DNA from: DASWJZ01 sp963761005
GTDB lineage: Bacteria; Pseudomonadota; Alphaproteobacteria; Rhizobiales; Afifellaceae
Direction: 5' to 3'
DNA length: 64,000 bases
NCBI GenBank assembly: GCA_963761005.1
Contig: CAVXFK010000027.1
Location: 806,001 to 870,000 of the forward strand
The position numbers and the translations under genes were made by a program. Positions 1-8,049 of this stretch are shown piece after piece. Below the pieces are notes generated by a model that saw only the letters and a program-made list of their open reading frames with translations, was not told where the DNA came from and did not search any database. Position 1 is the stretch's first letter. Every line of letters starts with the position of its first letter.

Positions 1-164
1 CGGCATCCGAACATCGGCAGGCCGCCTTCGACGCGGCGTCGTTCCTGATGGACTTCCTCAAGACCCGCGCCCCCTTCTGGAAGAAGGAGCATCGCTCCGA
101 CCGAACGCAAGGCGATTGGGTTGCGACAAAAGAGAAGGACGACAGAGCCGCGCGGCGGTGGTGA
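1..164 (+). CDS. moaE: Molybdopterin synthase catalytic subunit MoaE, C-terminal fragment
   Basis: The frame beginning at base 3 is open from the window edge to a TGA at 162-164 and encodes 53 residues. It contains the MoaE C-terminal signature FLKTRAPFWKKE followed by GDWV, the segment that carries the catalytic lysines of the large MPT synthase subunit. MoaE transfers sulfur from the MoaD thiocarboxylate to precursor Z to make molybdopterin. This fits a genome that encodes molybdenum hydroxylases, such as the cox genes at 43-47 kb. The 5' two thirds lie outside the window. It converges with the next gene. Confidence 0.85.
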   Translation, partial: ASEHRQAAFDAASFLMDFLKTRAPFWKKEHRSDRTQGDWVATKEKDDRAARRW

Positions 165-180
165 TGCGCAAGCACGCGGA

Positions 181-693
181 TCAGGAATTGGCTTTCCAGA
201 ACGCCGTGGTCGTCCTGAACAGCGTCTCGTAATCCGTTTTCAGATCGTTGGTTCCGATGCCGAGCCCGTCGGCGCCGAGGGCGCGACTGGCTTTAAGCGC
301 CATTCGCGCTGCACGCGAGAGATTGAGCTGGCGCTCAAAGCCGGGATCAACGGCAAGGATCATGATTCGCGTGCCGCGGCTCTGCCATGTGGAGATGTCG
401 CGAACCGCGCTCCACGGGATGACCTTGTCGGAGATACGGGTATCGCGGAACCCTTTCGTATCTACAGTCACGACGACGCCATGCGCCGTGAACATGCGCC
501 AGAACGCGACCAGCGTGCAGGCCCCGAAGAAGGTCACTCCGACAGCGCCGATGATTGCAGCGCCAGCACCGGCAGCGAAAAATCCAAACGCGAGAGCGCC
601 GCACATTACCGTCATGCCGATGCCGAGGATGCCGAGCACAATAAGCTTGGTGGGGGAGGCGCTTATCTCCACCCTTGGCGGCAGCTCGTCCAC
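181..693 (-). CDS. STM3941-like small membrane protein
   Basis: A 170-residue protein from a GTG start. Two hydrophobic segments lie near residues 17-40 and 43-65, then a soluble half with a PH-like pattern (GVVVTVDTKGFRD, IPWSAVRDISTW). The arrangement of two membrane spans followed by a 'trigger' strand and an IPW motif resembles the STM3941/bPH-related family of unknown function. It lies convergent to moaE and just downstream of the PPOX gene on the same strand (8 bp gap). The function is unknown and the family assignment is by pattern only. Confidence 0.6.
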   Translation of the reverse strand: MDELPPRVEISASPTKLIVLGILGIGMTVMCGALAFGFFAAGAGAAIIGAVGVTFFGACTLVAFWRMFTAHGVVVTVDTKGFRDTRISDKVIPWSAVRDISTWQSRGTRIMILAVDPGFERQLNLSRAARMALKASRALGADGLGIGTNDLKTDYETLFRTTTAFWKANS

Positions 694-701
694 GATATCT
701 C

Positions 702-1311
702 CTAGTAGAGCGTCTCCTTGTAGCGCACCAGCATCTCCGCCTGCGTCTCCGCCGTCGCCCAGTTGACCTGGTCGCGGATCATCTCGCCGATCGAGGGAAG
801 CGTCGCCCGGTCGACGTGTTTCGTCGGGTCCCAGAGTGCTGAGCGCATCAGCGCCTTGCCGCAGTGGAGATAGGCCTGCTCGACGGCGATGCGGATGACG
901 GCGATCGGCAGCTTGCCGTCGACGGTGCCGAGCGCACGAAGCTCGGGGTCGGTGTCGATCGTGGCGCGGCCATTGACGCGCAGCGTCTCGTCGATGCCGG
1001 GCACGAAGAAAAGCAGTCCGACGCGACCGGTCTCGAGGATGTTCTCAAGCGAGTCGAGCCGGTTGTTGCCGGGAAAGTCCGGGATGACGAGGGTCTTGTC
1101 GTCGAGCGCTTTTACGAAGCCCGCCGGCCCGCCGCGGGGTGAGACGTCGCCGCCGCCCGCGCCTGACGAGGCGAGCACGAGGAGCGGCGAAAGCTCCACG
1201 AAACGTCGGCAATGGCGGTCGAGCCGGCTGATCGCCTTGGCGAGCGAGCGCGGTTGCGGCGGCTTTGTAGACGCGCCGAAGCGCGTCCTTGTCCTTGATC
1301 GTCGTGTCCAT
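702..1311 (-). CDS. Pyridoxamine 5'-phosphate oxidase-like flavoprotein (MSMEG_1061 type), frameshifted
   Basis: The C-terminal 165 codons (702-1199) read as an FMN-binding split-barrel protein: ELSPLLVLASSG, DVSPRGGPAGFV, IPDFPGNNRLDSLENI and VGLLFFVPGIDETLRVNG. The expected N-terminus (start ATG at 1311, MDTTIKDKDALRRVYK) lies in another frame. The frames join if one A is removed from the AAA at 1264-1266 (coding strand TACAAAGCC), giving YKPPQPRSLAKAISRLDRHCRRF and a 202-residue protein of normal family length. Such proteins bind FMN or F420 and reduce unknown substrates. It is either a sequencing indel or a young pseudogene. Confidence 0.7.
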
Positions 1312-1322
1312 GCTTTCGCTTA

Positions 1323-1371
1323 GAGCATGATCCCGAAAAGTGGAAACCGGTTTTCGGATCGGATCATGCTC
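1323..1371. repeat. Hyphomicrobiales intergenic palindromic repeat
   Basis: A 49-bp element with perfect 10-bp arms, GAGCATGATC (1323-1332) and GATCATGCTC (1362-1371), around a GAAAAGTGGAAACCGGTTTTC core. This arrangement is familiar as a dispersed intergenic palindrome in Rhizobiales chromosomes. It sits between the PPOX gene and ilvE, which point the same way, and could fold in the ilvE transcript tail. I saw no second full copy in this window. Confidence 0.75.
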
Positions 1372-1391
1372 AACGTGACTGGGCCGGAAGC

Positions 1392-2300
1392 TCAGCGCGC
1401 CGCAACCTTCTTCGCGGGCGCCGCGGCGGCCGGATGCACGGCGGCCGTATAGTCGTCCATGAGCTGCTTCGTGATCGCGCCAACCGTGAACTTGTGCGGG
1501 CCGATCTCGGAGACCGGCGTCACTTCCGCCGCGGTACCGGTCAGGAAGCACTGTTCGAAGCTCTCCATCTCCTCCGGCTGGATGGCGCGCTCGATCACCT
1601 CGATGCCGCGCGCGCGGGCAAGCTCGATCACCGTCTGCCGCGTGATGCCGTCGAGGAAGGCGTCCGGGTCAGGCGTATGGATCTTGCCGTCCTTGACGAA
1701 GAAGATGTTGGCGCCGGTCGCCTCGGCGACACGCCCGCGCCAGTCGAACATCAGCGCGTCGGCATAGCCCTTGCGCTCCGCCGCGTGCTTCGACAGCGTG
1801 CAGATCATGTAGAGGCCGGCCGCCTTCGACTTCGCGGGGATCGTGCGCGGATCGGGGCGCCGCCACTCGGAAATGTCGAGGCGGATGCCTTTCAGCCGCT
1901 CTTCCGGGCTGAAATAGGAGGGCCACTCCCAGACCGCGATCGCGACGTTGATGCGGTTCCTCTGCGCCGAGACGCCCATCATCTCGCTGCCGCGCCAGGC
2001 GGCGGGGCGCACATAGGCGTTGGAGAGATTGTTCAGGACGAGGAGCTCGCGGCAGACCGCGTCGATCTCGTCCATCGAATAGGGGATCGTGAAGTCGAGC
2101 AGCCGCGCGCTATTGAACAGGCGCTCCGTATGCTCGCGCAGCTTGAAAATCTCGCCGCCATAGGCGCGCTCGCCCTCGAACACGCAACTTGCGTAGTGCA
2201 GGCCGTGCGTCAGCACGTGGATCTTCGCCTCGGCCCAATCGACAAAGGCGCCGTTGAACCAGATTTTTCCGCTCATCTGATCGAAGGGAACGCCGGCCAT
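1392..2300 (-). CDS. ilvE: Branched-chain amino acid aminotransferase
   Basis: A 302-residue fold-type IV PLP transaminase that interconverts Val, Leu and Ile with their 2-oxo acids. Visible signatures are the N-terminal THGLHYASCVFEGERAY substrate-loop region, RPAAWRGSEMMG, and the PLP lysine K159 in PAKSKAAGLYM. Further on are ADALMFDWRGRVAEATGANIFF and LTGTAAEVTPV, the latter binding cofactor phosphate. Length is close to the usual 290-310, with an alanine-rich tail. It is transcribed away from the MarR-type regulator gene, and the two share a 168-bp region holding a MarR-like palindrome. Confidence 0.95.
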   Translation of the reverse strand: MAGVPFDQMSGKIWFNGAFVDWAEAKIHVLTHGLHYASCVFEGERAYGGEIFKLREHTERLFNSARLLDFTIPYSMDEIDAVCRELLVLNNLSNAYVRPAAWRGSEMMGVSAQRNRINVAIAVWEWPSYFSPEERLKGIRLDISEWRRPDPRTIPAKSKAAGLYMICTLSKHAAERKGYADALMFDWRGRVAEATGANIFFVKDGKIHTPDPDAFLDGITRQTVIELARARGIEVIERAIQPEEMESFEQCFLTGTAAEVTPVSEIGPHKFTVGAITKQLMDDYTAAVHPAAAAPAKKVAAR

Positions 2301-2459
2301 ATCACGGTCCTCCAGGGCTGCAGCGCTTGCCGCGCCGTCTGACTCGAAATGTCCTCAAGATGCGGCACGATTGCGCCGCCAGCACAATTCTTGCACAAGT
2401 CGGAAACGACGGCTGGGCCTCGTCTGAGCCGACTGTTGCAGGATAGCAAGACCGCAAGA

Positions 2460-2480
2460 TATGTCAATATGGCTGACATA
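2460..2480. promoter_or_regulatory. Candidate MarR operator overlapping the regulator's own start
   Basis: Perfect inverted repeat TATGTCA (2460-2466) and TGACATA (2474-2480) separated by 7 bp. It overlaps the ATG at 2469 of the MarR-type gene. Arm length and spacing suit a dimeric winged-helix regulator. Autoregulation and control of divergent ilvE are inferred, not shown. Confidence 0.45.
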
Positions 2481-2981
2481 AATCGCTCGCTGGCGGCGCG
2501 GCGGACTCCGGCTCCGGCCGAGGAGTCGGTCGTGGACCTGATCGAGCTCCTGTTCTTCGCGTACCGCGACTTCATCTCCGATCCCGACGCGATCCTGGCG
2601 CGGTCCGATTTCGGCCGGGCGCATCATCGCGTCCTCCACTTCGTGGATCGAAATCCCGGCCTGACGGTCGCCGACCTGCTCGACATCCTGAAGATCACCA
2701 AGCAGAGCCTGGCGCGCGTCCTGAAGGAGCTCGTCGATTCCGGCTTCATCGAGCAGCGGACGGGACTTGAGGACCGCCGCCAGCGGCTCCTTCACGCGAC
2801 ACCAGCCGGGCAGGCGCTCTCCGCCAGCCTCTCCGCGCCGCAAGAGCATCGCATCAAGGCGGCGCTCGTGGGCCTCGGCCCTGACGCCCGGGCCATTATC
2901 ACGGCCTTCCTCTTCGGCATGATCAACGCGCCGGAGCGGGCCAAGGCGGCGAAGCTCGTCGACAAGGAGGACGAGCGGTGA
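2469..2981 (+). CDS. MarR-family transcriptional regulator (PetP-like)
   Basis: A 170-residue winged-helix regulator. The start at ATG 2469 (MADINRSLAARR) is chosen because it gives a normal MarR length; an upstream in-frame start at 2349 would add 40 atypical residues. The recognition region GLTVADLLDILKITKQSLARVLKELVDSGFIEQ and the wing GLEDRRQRLLHATPAG (both split here from one stretch) are clear. It overlaps the response-regulator gene by a GTGA. A MarR plus OmpR-type pair in this order resembles petP-petR of Rhodobacter, needed for cytochrome bc1 formation there. That role is only suggested here. Confidence 0.85.
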   Translation: MADINRSLAARRTPAPAEESVVDLIELLFFAYRDFISDPDAILARSDFGRAHHRVLHFVDRNPGLTVADLLDILKITKQSLARVLKELVDSGFIEQRTGLEDRRQRLLHATPAGQALSASLSAPQEHRIKAALVGLGPDARAIITAFLFGMINAPERAKAAKLVDKEDER

Positions 2982-3694
2982 AGGCCTCCTCGCTCGCGCA
3001 GGGGGCGCTTCCCTCCGACGATGCTCCGCATCTCCTCGTCGTCGACGACGACATGCGGATCAGGACGCTTCTTACGCGCTTCCTCGGCGCCAACGGCTTC
3101 CGTGTCAGTGCCGCGGCATCCGCCGCTGAGGCGCGCCGGCAGATCGCCAACATCGCCTTCGATCTCCTCGTCGTCGACGTGATGATGCCGGGCGAGACCG
3201 GGCTCGAATTCACCGAGGCGCTCAGGCAAGGTTCCTCCATTCCGATCCTCATCCTGACAGCGCGTTCGGAAGTGCCGAGCCGCATCCGCGGGCTTGAGGT
3301 CGGCGCCGACGATTACCTGGCAAAGCCCTTCGAGCCGCGCGAGCTCTTGCTTCGGATCAACAGCATCCTGCGACGCGGTGCGAGGCCCGAGCCTCCGACC
3401 ATCGAAGCGATCCACTTCGGCCCGTTTAGCTTCAACGTCGAGCGCGGCGAGCTGAAGCGCGGCGCCGAGGTCGTGCGCATCACCGACCGCGAGCGCGACC
3501 TTCTGCGCATTTTCGCCGCGCGCCCGGGCGAGACCGTCAAGCGCCACGAGTTTCTGAAGGTGTCGAACGGCGGCGGTGAGCGGGCGGTCGACGTGCAGAT
3601 CAACCGTCTGCGCCGCAAGATCGAGGACGATCCGTCAAATCCGATCCACCTGCAGACGGCGCGCGGAATTGGCTATCGCCTCCTGGTGGACTAG
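2978..3694 (+). CDS. OmpR-family response regulator (PetR-like)
   Basis: A 238-residue two-component regulator starting at GTG 2978, overlapping the MarR stop. The receiver domain (about residues 18-135) has acidic-pocket residues in VVDDDM, phosphoacceptor D67 in VVDVMMPGETG, T94 in LTARSE and K116 in YLAKPF. The C-terminal winged helix (about 145-238) has RERDLLRIFAARPGETV, RAVDVQINRLRRKIE and RGIGYRL. The cognate kinase gene follows 30 bp downstream. The set probably forms one transcript starting at the MarR gene. Confidence 0.95.
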   Translation: MKASSLAQGALPSDDAPHLLVVDDDMRIRTLLTRFLGANGFRVSAAASAAEARRQIANIAFDLLVVDVMMPGETGLEFTEALRQGSSIPILILTARSEVPSRIRGLEVGADDYLAKPFEPRELLLRINSILRRGARPEPPTIEAIHFGPFSFNVERGELKRGAEVVRITDRERDLLRIFAARPGETVKRHEFLKVSNGGGERAVDVQINRLRRKIEDDPSNPIHLQTARGIGYRLLVD

Positions 3695-3724
3695 AGTCGC
3701 GTCTGGAAGGGTGCTCGCACGGCC

Positions 3725-5167
3725 ATGGCCCTGATCGGCGACATCGGCGCGCGTCTCCGCCTGCAGCAACCGCTCCGCCATTTCGGCGAGATTGCGAAAG
3801 GGTGGGGACTGGCAGCGGCCGCATACTGGCGGCGGCTCGGTCTCTATCGGCTCGGTCTCGCGTTCCGCGACCGTATGCCGAAGGGCCTCTACGTCCGCTC
3901 GATCCTGATCGTCGTGCTGCCGATCCTGATCCTGCAGGCGGTCGTCGCCTATGTCTTCATGGAGCGCCACTGGCAGACGGTGACCCGCCGGCTGTCGAGC
4001 GCCGTCGTGCGCGACATCGCGGCAATCATCGACACGATGCAGACCTATCCGCAGGATGCGCGCTTCTCCAACATCACGCGCGTCGCGGCAGAAACCTACG
4101 ACCTCACCATTTCCGTGCTGCCGCCGGCGCCGCTTCCTGAAGCCGGCCCGCGCCCGTTTTTCTCGCTGCTCGATTCGACGCTGACGCGCGAGATCGGCCG
4201 GCGCATCAACCATCCGTTCTGGATCGACACGCTCGGCAATTCCGACATGGTGGAGATACGCATCGACCTCGGCGATCATGTGCTGCGCGTGTTCGCGCCG
4301 CGAAGCCGCGCCTACGCTTCGAACTCGCAGATATTCCTGTTCTGGATGGTCGGAACGTCGCTGGTGCTCCTCACGATCGCGCTGCTTTTCCTGAGAAACC
4401 AGATCAAGCCGATCCTGAACCTTGCGCAGGCGGCCGAGCAGTTCGGCAAGGGCCGACCTGTCGCCGAATTCCGTCCGCGCGGTGCGCGCGAGGTCAGGCA
4501 GGCGGCGCAGGCGTTCATCGACATGCGCGAAAGGATCGAGCGGCAGGTCGAGCAGCGCACGACGATGCTGTCGGGCGTCAGCCACGATCTTCGGACCGTG
4601 CTCACGCGCTTCAAGCTTGAGCTCGCCATGCTCGCCGATACGCCGGACACCGAGGCAATCCGCGCCGACGTCGACGAGATGAGCCGCATGCTTGAGGACT
4701 ATCTCGCTTTCGCGCAGGGCGACGCCGGCGAGACGACGGAGATGGTCGATATCCCCACGGTGCTCGAAGAGATCGCGGAGACCGCGCGGCGCGACGGCGA
4801 CGCGGTCGAGACGAAATTCGAGGGCGAGCGGCGCGCGCTGCTTCGCGCGCTCGGGTTCCGCCGCTGCGTCGGCAACCTCGTCGGCAACGCCGGCAAGCAC
4901 GGCGACCACATCGTCGTGAAGGCGCGCCACGCCGACGGATGGCTGACGGTCACCGTCGACGACAACGGGCCCGGCATCCCGCCGGAGGAGAGAGAGGCGG
5001 TCTTCCGTCCGTTCTATCGGCTCGATTCCGGGCGCAACGTCGATTCCGGCGGGAGCGGGCTTGGCCTTGCCATCACCCGCGACATCGCGATGAGCCACGG
5101 CGGCGATGTGATCCTGGCGGAAAGCCCACTCGGCGGCGTCCGCGCCGTGCTGATGATCCCGGCTTAG
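3725..5167 (+). CDS. EnvZ-like sensor histidine kinase
   Basis: A 480-residue membrane kinase. One membrane span lies near residues 57-79 and a second near 203-223, enclosing a periplasmic sensor of about 120 residues. A HAMP linker (about 224-277) is followed by DHp H287 in LSGVSHDLRTVLTRFKLEL and the catalytic domain with N-box GNLVGNAGKHG (383-393), DNGPGIP (413-419) and a GSGLGLAI G2 box. It is expected to phosphorylate the regulator encoded just upstream. The signal it senses cannot be read from the sequence. A long imperfect palindrome follows the gene. Confidence 0.93.
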   Translation: MALIGDIGARLRLQQPLRHFGEIAKGWGLAAAAYWRRLGLYRLGLAFRDRMPKGLYVRSILIVVLPILILQAVVAYVFMERHWQTVTRRLSSAVVRDIAAIIDTMQTYPQDARFSNITRVAAETYDLTISVLPPAPLPEAGPRPFFSLLDSTLTREIGRRINHPFWIDTLGNSDMVEIRIDLGDHVLRVFAPRSRAYASNSQIFLFWMVGTSLVLLTIALLFLRNQIKPILNLAQAAEQFGKGRPVAEFRPRGAREVRQAAQAFIDMRERIERQVEQRTTMLSGVSHDLRTVLTRFKLELAMLADTPDTEAIRADVDEMSRMLEDYLAFAQGDAGETTEMVDIPTVLEEIAETARRDGDAVETKFEGERRALLRALGFRRCVGNLVGNAGKHGDHIVVKARHADGWLTVTVDDNGPGIPPEEREAVFRPFYRLDSGRNVDSGGSGLGLAITRDIAMSHGGDVILAESPLGGVRAVLMIPA

Positions 5168-5256
5168 GCCTGCAAGGACGCCTGAAGCCCCCTCAAGGCG
5201 AAGTCTAGGGCGCTTCTTGGGCCGCCCTCGCAAATAGGTGAGCCGGCCCCCAGTGC

Positions 5257-5351
5257 TGTCATTCTCGGGCAGAACGAAGCGGAGACCGGAGAACCCAGAG
5301 AACCGCGGCAACCTGGGTCTCAGGCCTCGCGGCGCTCGCCCGAGGATGACA
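5257..5351. repeat. Long imperfect palindrome between convergent genes
   Basis: Outer arms TGTCATTCTCGGGC (5257-5270) and GCCCGAGGATGACA (5338-5351) match with one mismatch. Inner arms around ACCCAG...CTGGGT extend the stem. This is the form of a dispersed REP/RIME-like unit common in alphaproteobacterial intergenic DNA. It lies between the convergent kinase and csaA genes, where it could act as a two-way terminator or RNA stabiliser. No other copy was seen in the window. Confidence 0.6.
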
Positions 5352-5383
5352 ATCTTCCGTTTCACGGTTCAAGATTTCCTGGC

Positions 5384-5734
5384 CTAGAACATCCGCCCGC
5401 CGAGCGGCACGTCGAGAGTCGGTTCGATGAGCACGACGTCGCCGGTCTCGTCGGGCACGCCGAGCGTCAGCACCTCCGACATGAACGGACCGATCTGGCG
5501 CGGCGGGAAATTCACCACCGCAAGCACGAGCCGGCCGACCAGCGCGTCGGGCGCGTAGTGCTTGGTGATCTGCGCGGAGGATTTCTTGCGGCCGATCTCT
5601 TGGCCGAAATCGATGACGAGCTTCAACGCCGGTTTGCGCGCCTCAGGGAAGGGGGAGGCTTCGACGATCCGCCCGACCCTTATGTCCACCTTCAGAAAAT
5701 CGTCGAACGCGATCCGCTCGGCGGGTCTGCTCAC
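5384..5734 (-). CDS. csaA: tRNA-binding protein CsaA
   Basis: A 116-residue single-domain OB-fold protein of the CsaA/Trbp111 family. Clear signatures are FDDFLKVDIRVGRIVEA, RKPALKLVIDFG, KKSSAQITKHY, AVVNFPPRQIGPFMSEVL and the C-terminal PLGGRMF. The family binds tRNA in a structure-specific way and shows chaperone-like, export-related activity in Bacillus. Its start overlaps the stop of the TetR-type gene in an ATGA, so the two are probably translated together. Confidence 0.93.
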   Translation of the reverse strand: MSRPAERIAFDDFLKVDIRVGRIVEASPFPEARKPALKLVIDFGQEIGRKKSSAQITKHYAPDALVGRLVLAVVNFPPRQIGPFMSEVLTLGVPDETGDVVLIEPTLDVPLGGRMF

Positions 5735-6435
5735 GTCGGATGCCCCTCTGGGAGTTCGCCGTCGCCCTCCGGCGCTCCGGGCTCGCGCACGACACCGCCG
5801 CGCCGCGAAATGATCCGATCGAGCCAGTCGAGGCGCAGCGCGACGCGTTCCGCTTCGCGAAGCCGCTTGTCGAGCGCCGCCATCGTGCGGGCAAGGCCGG
5901 GGTCGTCGTCGTCGAGGTAGGTCCGCATCACGCGTGCCCAGACGAGCGCGAGTCCTTGCGCCCGCACAAGTCCGCGCCGCCCGGTCGCCGGTATCCCGGC
6001 GGCGGCGAGCATCCAGGCCATCGATTGCGTCACGAGACGGTTCAGCGCAAGCGCCAGCAACGGGTCGGCGAGCGCGGCTCTTGCGACGTTGCGAAGCGCA
6101 GCCTTATGCGGCGTGTGCGCCTCGAAGCGGGCGAAGAGCACGTCGAAGAGCCGTTCGCGCGGCGCCTCGGCGGCAAGCTCCGGGTCGATCCCCTTCAGGA
6201 CCTGCTCGTCGATCCGCCCGATGTAATCGGCGAGGATAGCGAGCCTTCCGTCGAACTGCGCGCGGAGCTCGGCAAGCGTCACGCCCGCGCGCTCTGCGAT
6301 TGCCGCGAGCGTGACCTCGTTCCACGAGCGCTCGGCAGCGAGCGCCATCATTGCTTCGACTATCCGGTCGCGTGTCTTCGGCTTGGGCAAGAGAAGCTCC
6401 GTTCGGCCATCCCCGGCGGTCAGAATAATGAGCAC
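5731..6435 (-). CDS. TetR-like transcriptional regulator
   Basis: A 234-residue protein with an N-terminal TetR helix-turn-helix (about residues 20-65: TRDRIVEAMMALAAERSWNE, then TLAAIAERAGVTLAELRAQF). An all-helical ligand or dimer domain follows with no recognisable ligand signature, and the C-terminal 20 residues are charged and Gly/Pro-rich. The divergent neighbour is a PadR regulator and the downstream coupled gene is csaA. The target is unknown. Confidence 0.8.
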   Translation of the reverse strand: MLIILTAGDGRTELLLPKPKTRDRIVEAMMALAAERSWNEVTLAAIAERAGVTLAELRAQFDGRLAILADYIGRIDEQVLKGIDPELAAEAPRERLFDVLFARFEAHTPHKAALRNVARAALADPLLALALNRLVTQSMAWMLAAAGIPATGRRGLVRAQGLALVWARVMRTYLDDDDPGLARTMAALDKRLREAERVALRLDWLDRIISRRGGVVREPGAPEGDGELPEGHPT

Positions 6436-6471
6436 CGAGGCGCGAAGCGAATCGCAGCAGACGGCGCTATT

Positions 6472-6535
6472 GGAAGATATCGGAAGATATAGCTTGCGAT
6501 ATAACCGGGAATTCTGTAAGTGAGATATATCTTAC
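6472..6535. promoter_or_regulatory. AT-rich ATAT-type repeats upstream of padR (candidate operator)
   Basis: An AT-rich patch in otherwise GC-rich DNA. It holds a direct repeat GGAAGATAT (6472-6480 and 6482-6490), a GCGATATA motif, and a perfect 10-bp palindrome AGATATATCT (6523-6532) inside GTAAG...CTTAC (6516-6535). PadR-family regulators such as YqjI bind ATAT-rich dyads near their own promoters, so autoregulation is likely. It lies between the divergent TetR and PadR genes and could control both. Confidence 0.45.
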
Positions 6536-6554
6536 GATACTTTTGGAGACGTAA

Positions 6555-7214
6555 ATGCACCAAAATTCCTGCTTTCGCGGTGGCGACGAACGCTACTTCG
6601 GAGGGCGCTCGCGGCGCGGCGGTTTCCGTGGCTTTGGCGGCTTCCGCCCCGGCGCCGGGGGCGGCCGGGGCTTTCCGTTCGGGCGCTTCGTCGGCGACGG
6701 CGAGCTTCGCCTGATCGTGCTGAGCCTCGTCGCGGAGAGCCCGCGGCACGGCTACGAGATCATCAAGGCGCTGGAGGAGCGCTCAGGCGGCTTCTACAGC
6801 CCGAGCCCCGGCGTCATCTATCCGACGCTCACCTTCCTCGAGGAGGCGGGGCACGCCGTTTCCTCGGTCGACGGCAACAAGAAGGTCTATGCCATCACCG
6901 ACGCTGGCCGCGCCTATCTCGAGGAGAACCGCGTTCAGGCCGACGCGATCCTCTCGCGCATCGAATGGATCGGCGCCCGCCTTGCGCAGGCGCGGAATTT
7001 CTTCGAGCGCGGGGAGGAGCTGCGCGACCGCGACATTCCCGAGGTCGTTCCGGAGCTGAATGCGGCGCGGCGCGCGATCAAGGCGGCGCTCGCCGCGAAG
7101 CTCGACTCGTCGGTGGAGGAACAGCGCCGCATCGCCGAGCTTCTACTCAAGACGGCGAAGGAGATCGCGGGCGGGAGCAAGCCACGCGGCCCTGATGATA
7201 TCGACCTCGGTTAG
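6555..7214 (+). CDS. PadR-family regulator with Gly/Arg/Phe-rich N-terminus
   Basis: A 219-residue regulator. Residues 1-48 are a low-complexity G/R/F-rich tail (GGRSRRGGFRGFGGFRPG), followed by a PadR winged helix: LIVLSLVAESPRHGYEIIKA, GVIYPTLTFLEEAGHAVSS and KKVYAITDAGRAYLEEN. A C-terminal helical dimerisation part completes it. The layout matches YqjI-like PadR proteins, whose N-terminal tail can bind metal. Here the tail has few His (MHQNSCFRGGDE has one His and one Cys), so nickel sensing is doubtful. It converges with proC. Confidence 0.88.
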   Translation: MHQNSCFRGGDERYFGGRSRRGGFRGFGGFRPGAGGGRGFPFGRFVGDGELRLIVLSLVAESPRHGYEIIKALEERSGGFYSPSPGVIYPTLTFLEEAGHAVSSVDGNKKVYAITDAGRAYLEENRVQADAILSRIEWIGARLAQARNFFERGEELRDRDIPEVVPELNAARRAIKAALAAKLDSSVEEQRRIAELLLKTAKEIAGGSKPRGPDDIDLG

Positions 7215-7222
7215 GCCGGGCG

Positions 7223-8044
7223 TCAGCCGAGCTCGATCGAGCGCTTCTTTGCCGCTTCGACGGCGCGCGTCAGGAGCGGCTGCAGGCCGTCTTCCGCCAT
7301 CAGTACCCTGAGCGCGGCTTCCGTCGTTCCGCCGGGCGACGTGACGTTGCGGCGGAGAACAACCGGCGACTGCGGGCTTTCTGCGAGAAGCGCGCCGGCG
7401 CCCGCCACCGTCTGGCGCGCGAGCCGCGCCGCGAGGTCCTTCGGAAGACCTGCTTGCCGCGCTGCCTCCGCGAGGCATTCGGCGAGCAGGAACACATAGG
7501 CCGGGCCTGAGCCCGAGACGGCGGTCACTGCGTCGAGAAGCGCCTCGTCATCGATCCAGGCGACATCGCCGATCGCTGCCAGCAGCGCATCGGCGGCGCC
7601 GTGCTCGACCTCGGTGACGTTCGCGTTCGGCACCGCGACCGTCATGCTCATACCGACCTGCGCCGGCGTGTTCGGCATGGCTCGGACGATGGCCTGTCCG
7701 GCCGGGAAGGCTGCCTCAAGCGTCGCGATGCGAACGCCCGCGGCGATCGAGAGGATCGTCGTTTCGGGCGCGGCGAGGGCGCGCACTTCGGTGAGCGCCT
7801 CTGTCATCGATTGCGGCTTCACCGCAAGAACGATGATCCGGTAGGCGCGGTCGCTCGCGCCCGCGACGCTGGTCGCCGTTGCCGTGCCCTTCTTGGCAAG
7901 CTCCGACCAGCGGTCGCCTTCGAGATAGGGATCGAGAATCGTGACTTCGGCGGCGTCAAGCCGGTGCGCCAGCCAACGCTCCAGCATGGCGCCGCCCATC
8001 TTGCCGGCGCCGACAAGCAGCAGCGGCTGGGCTCCGGGGATCAT
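7223..8044 (-). CDS. proC: Pyrroline-5-carboxylate reductase
   Basis: A 273-residue enzyme for the last step of proline synthesis. The ATG at 8044 (MIPGAQPLLLVGAGKMGGAM) places the Rossmann GxGxxG at the N-terminus; an upstream in-frame start would add 72 junk residues. Other signatures are IIVLAVKPQSM, AIVRAMPNTPAQVG, DAVTAVSGSGPAYVFLL and the C-terminal VTSPGGTTEAALRVL. Only 5 bp separate it from the upstream YbjN-like gene, so they are likely one transcript. This pairing is common in alphaproteobacteria. Confidence 0.95.
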   Translation of the reverse strand: MIPGAQPLLLVGAGKMGGAMLERWLAHRLDAAEVTILDPYLEGDRWSELAKKGTATATSVAGASDRAYRIIVLAVKPQSMTEALTEVRALAAPETTILSIAAGVRIATLEAAFPAGQAIVRAMPNTPAQVGMSMTVAVPNANVTEVEHGAADALLAAIGDVAWIDDEALLDAVTAVSGSGPAYVFLLAECLAEAARQAGLPKDLAARLARQTVAGAGALLAESPQSPVVLRRNVTSPGGTTEAALRVLMAEDGLQPLLTRAVEAAKKRSIELG

Positions 8045-8049
8045 GGAGG

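Noticed and set aside
3635..5365. 576-codon minus-strand frame opposite the histidine kinase
   Set aside because: It is a shadow of the kinase and response-regulator genes, with no domain and no ribosome site of its own.
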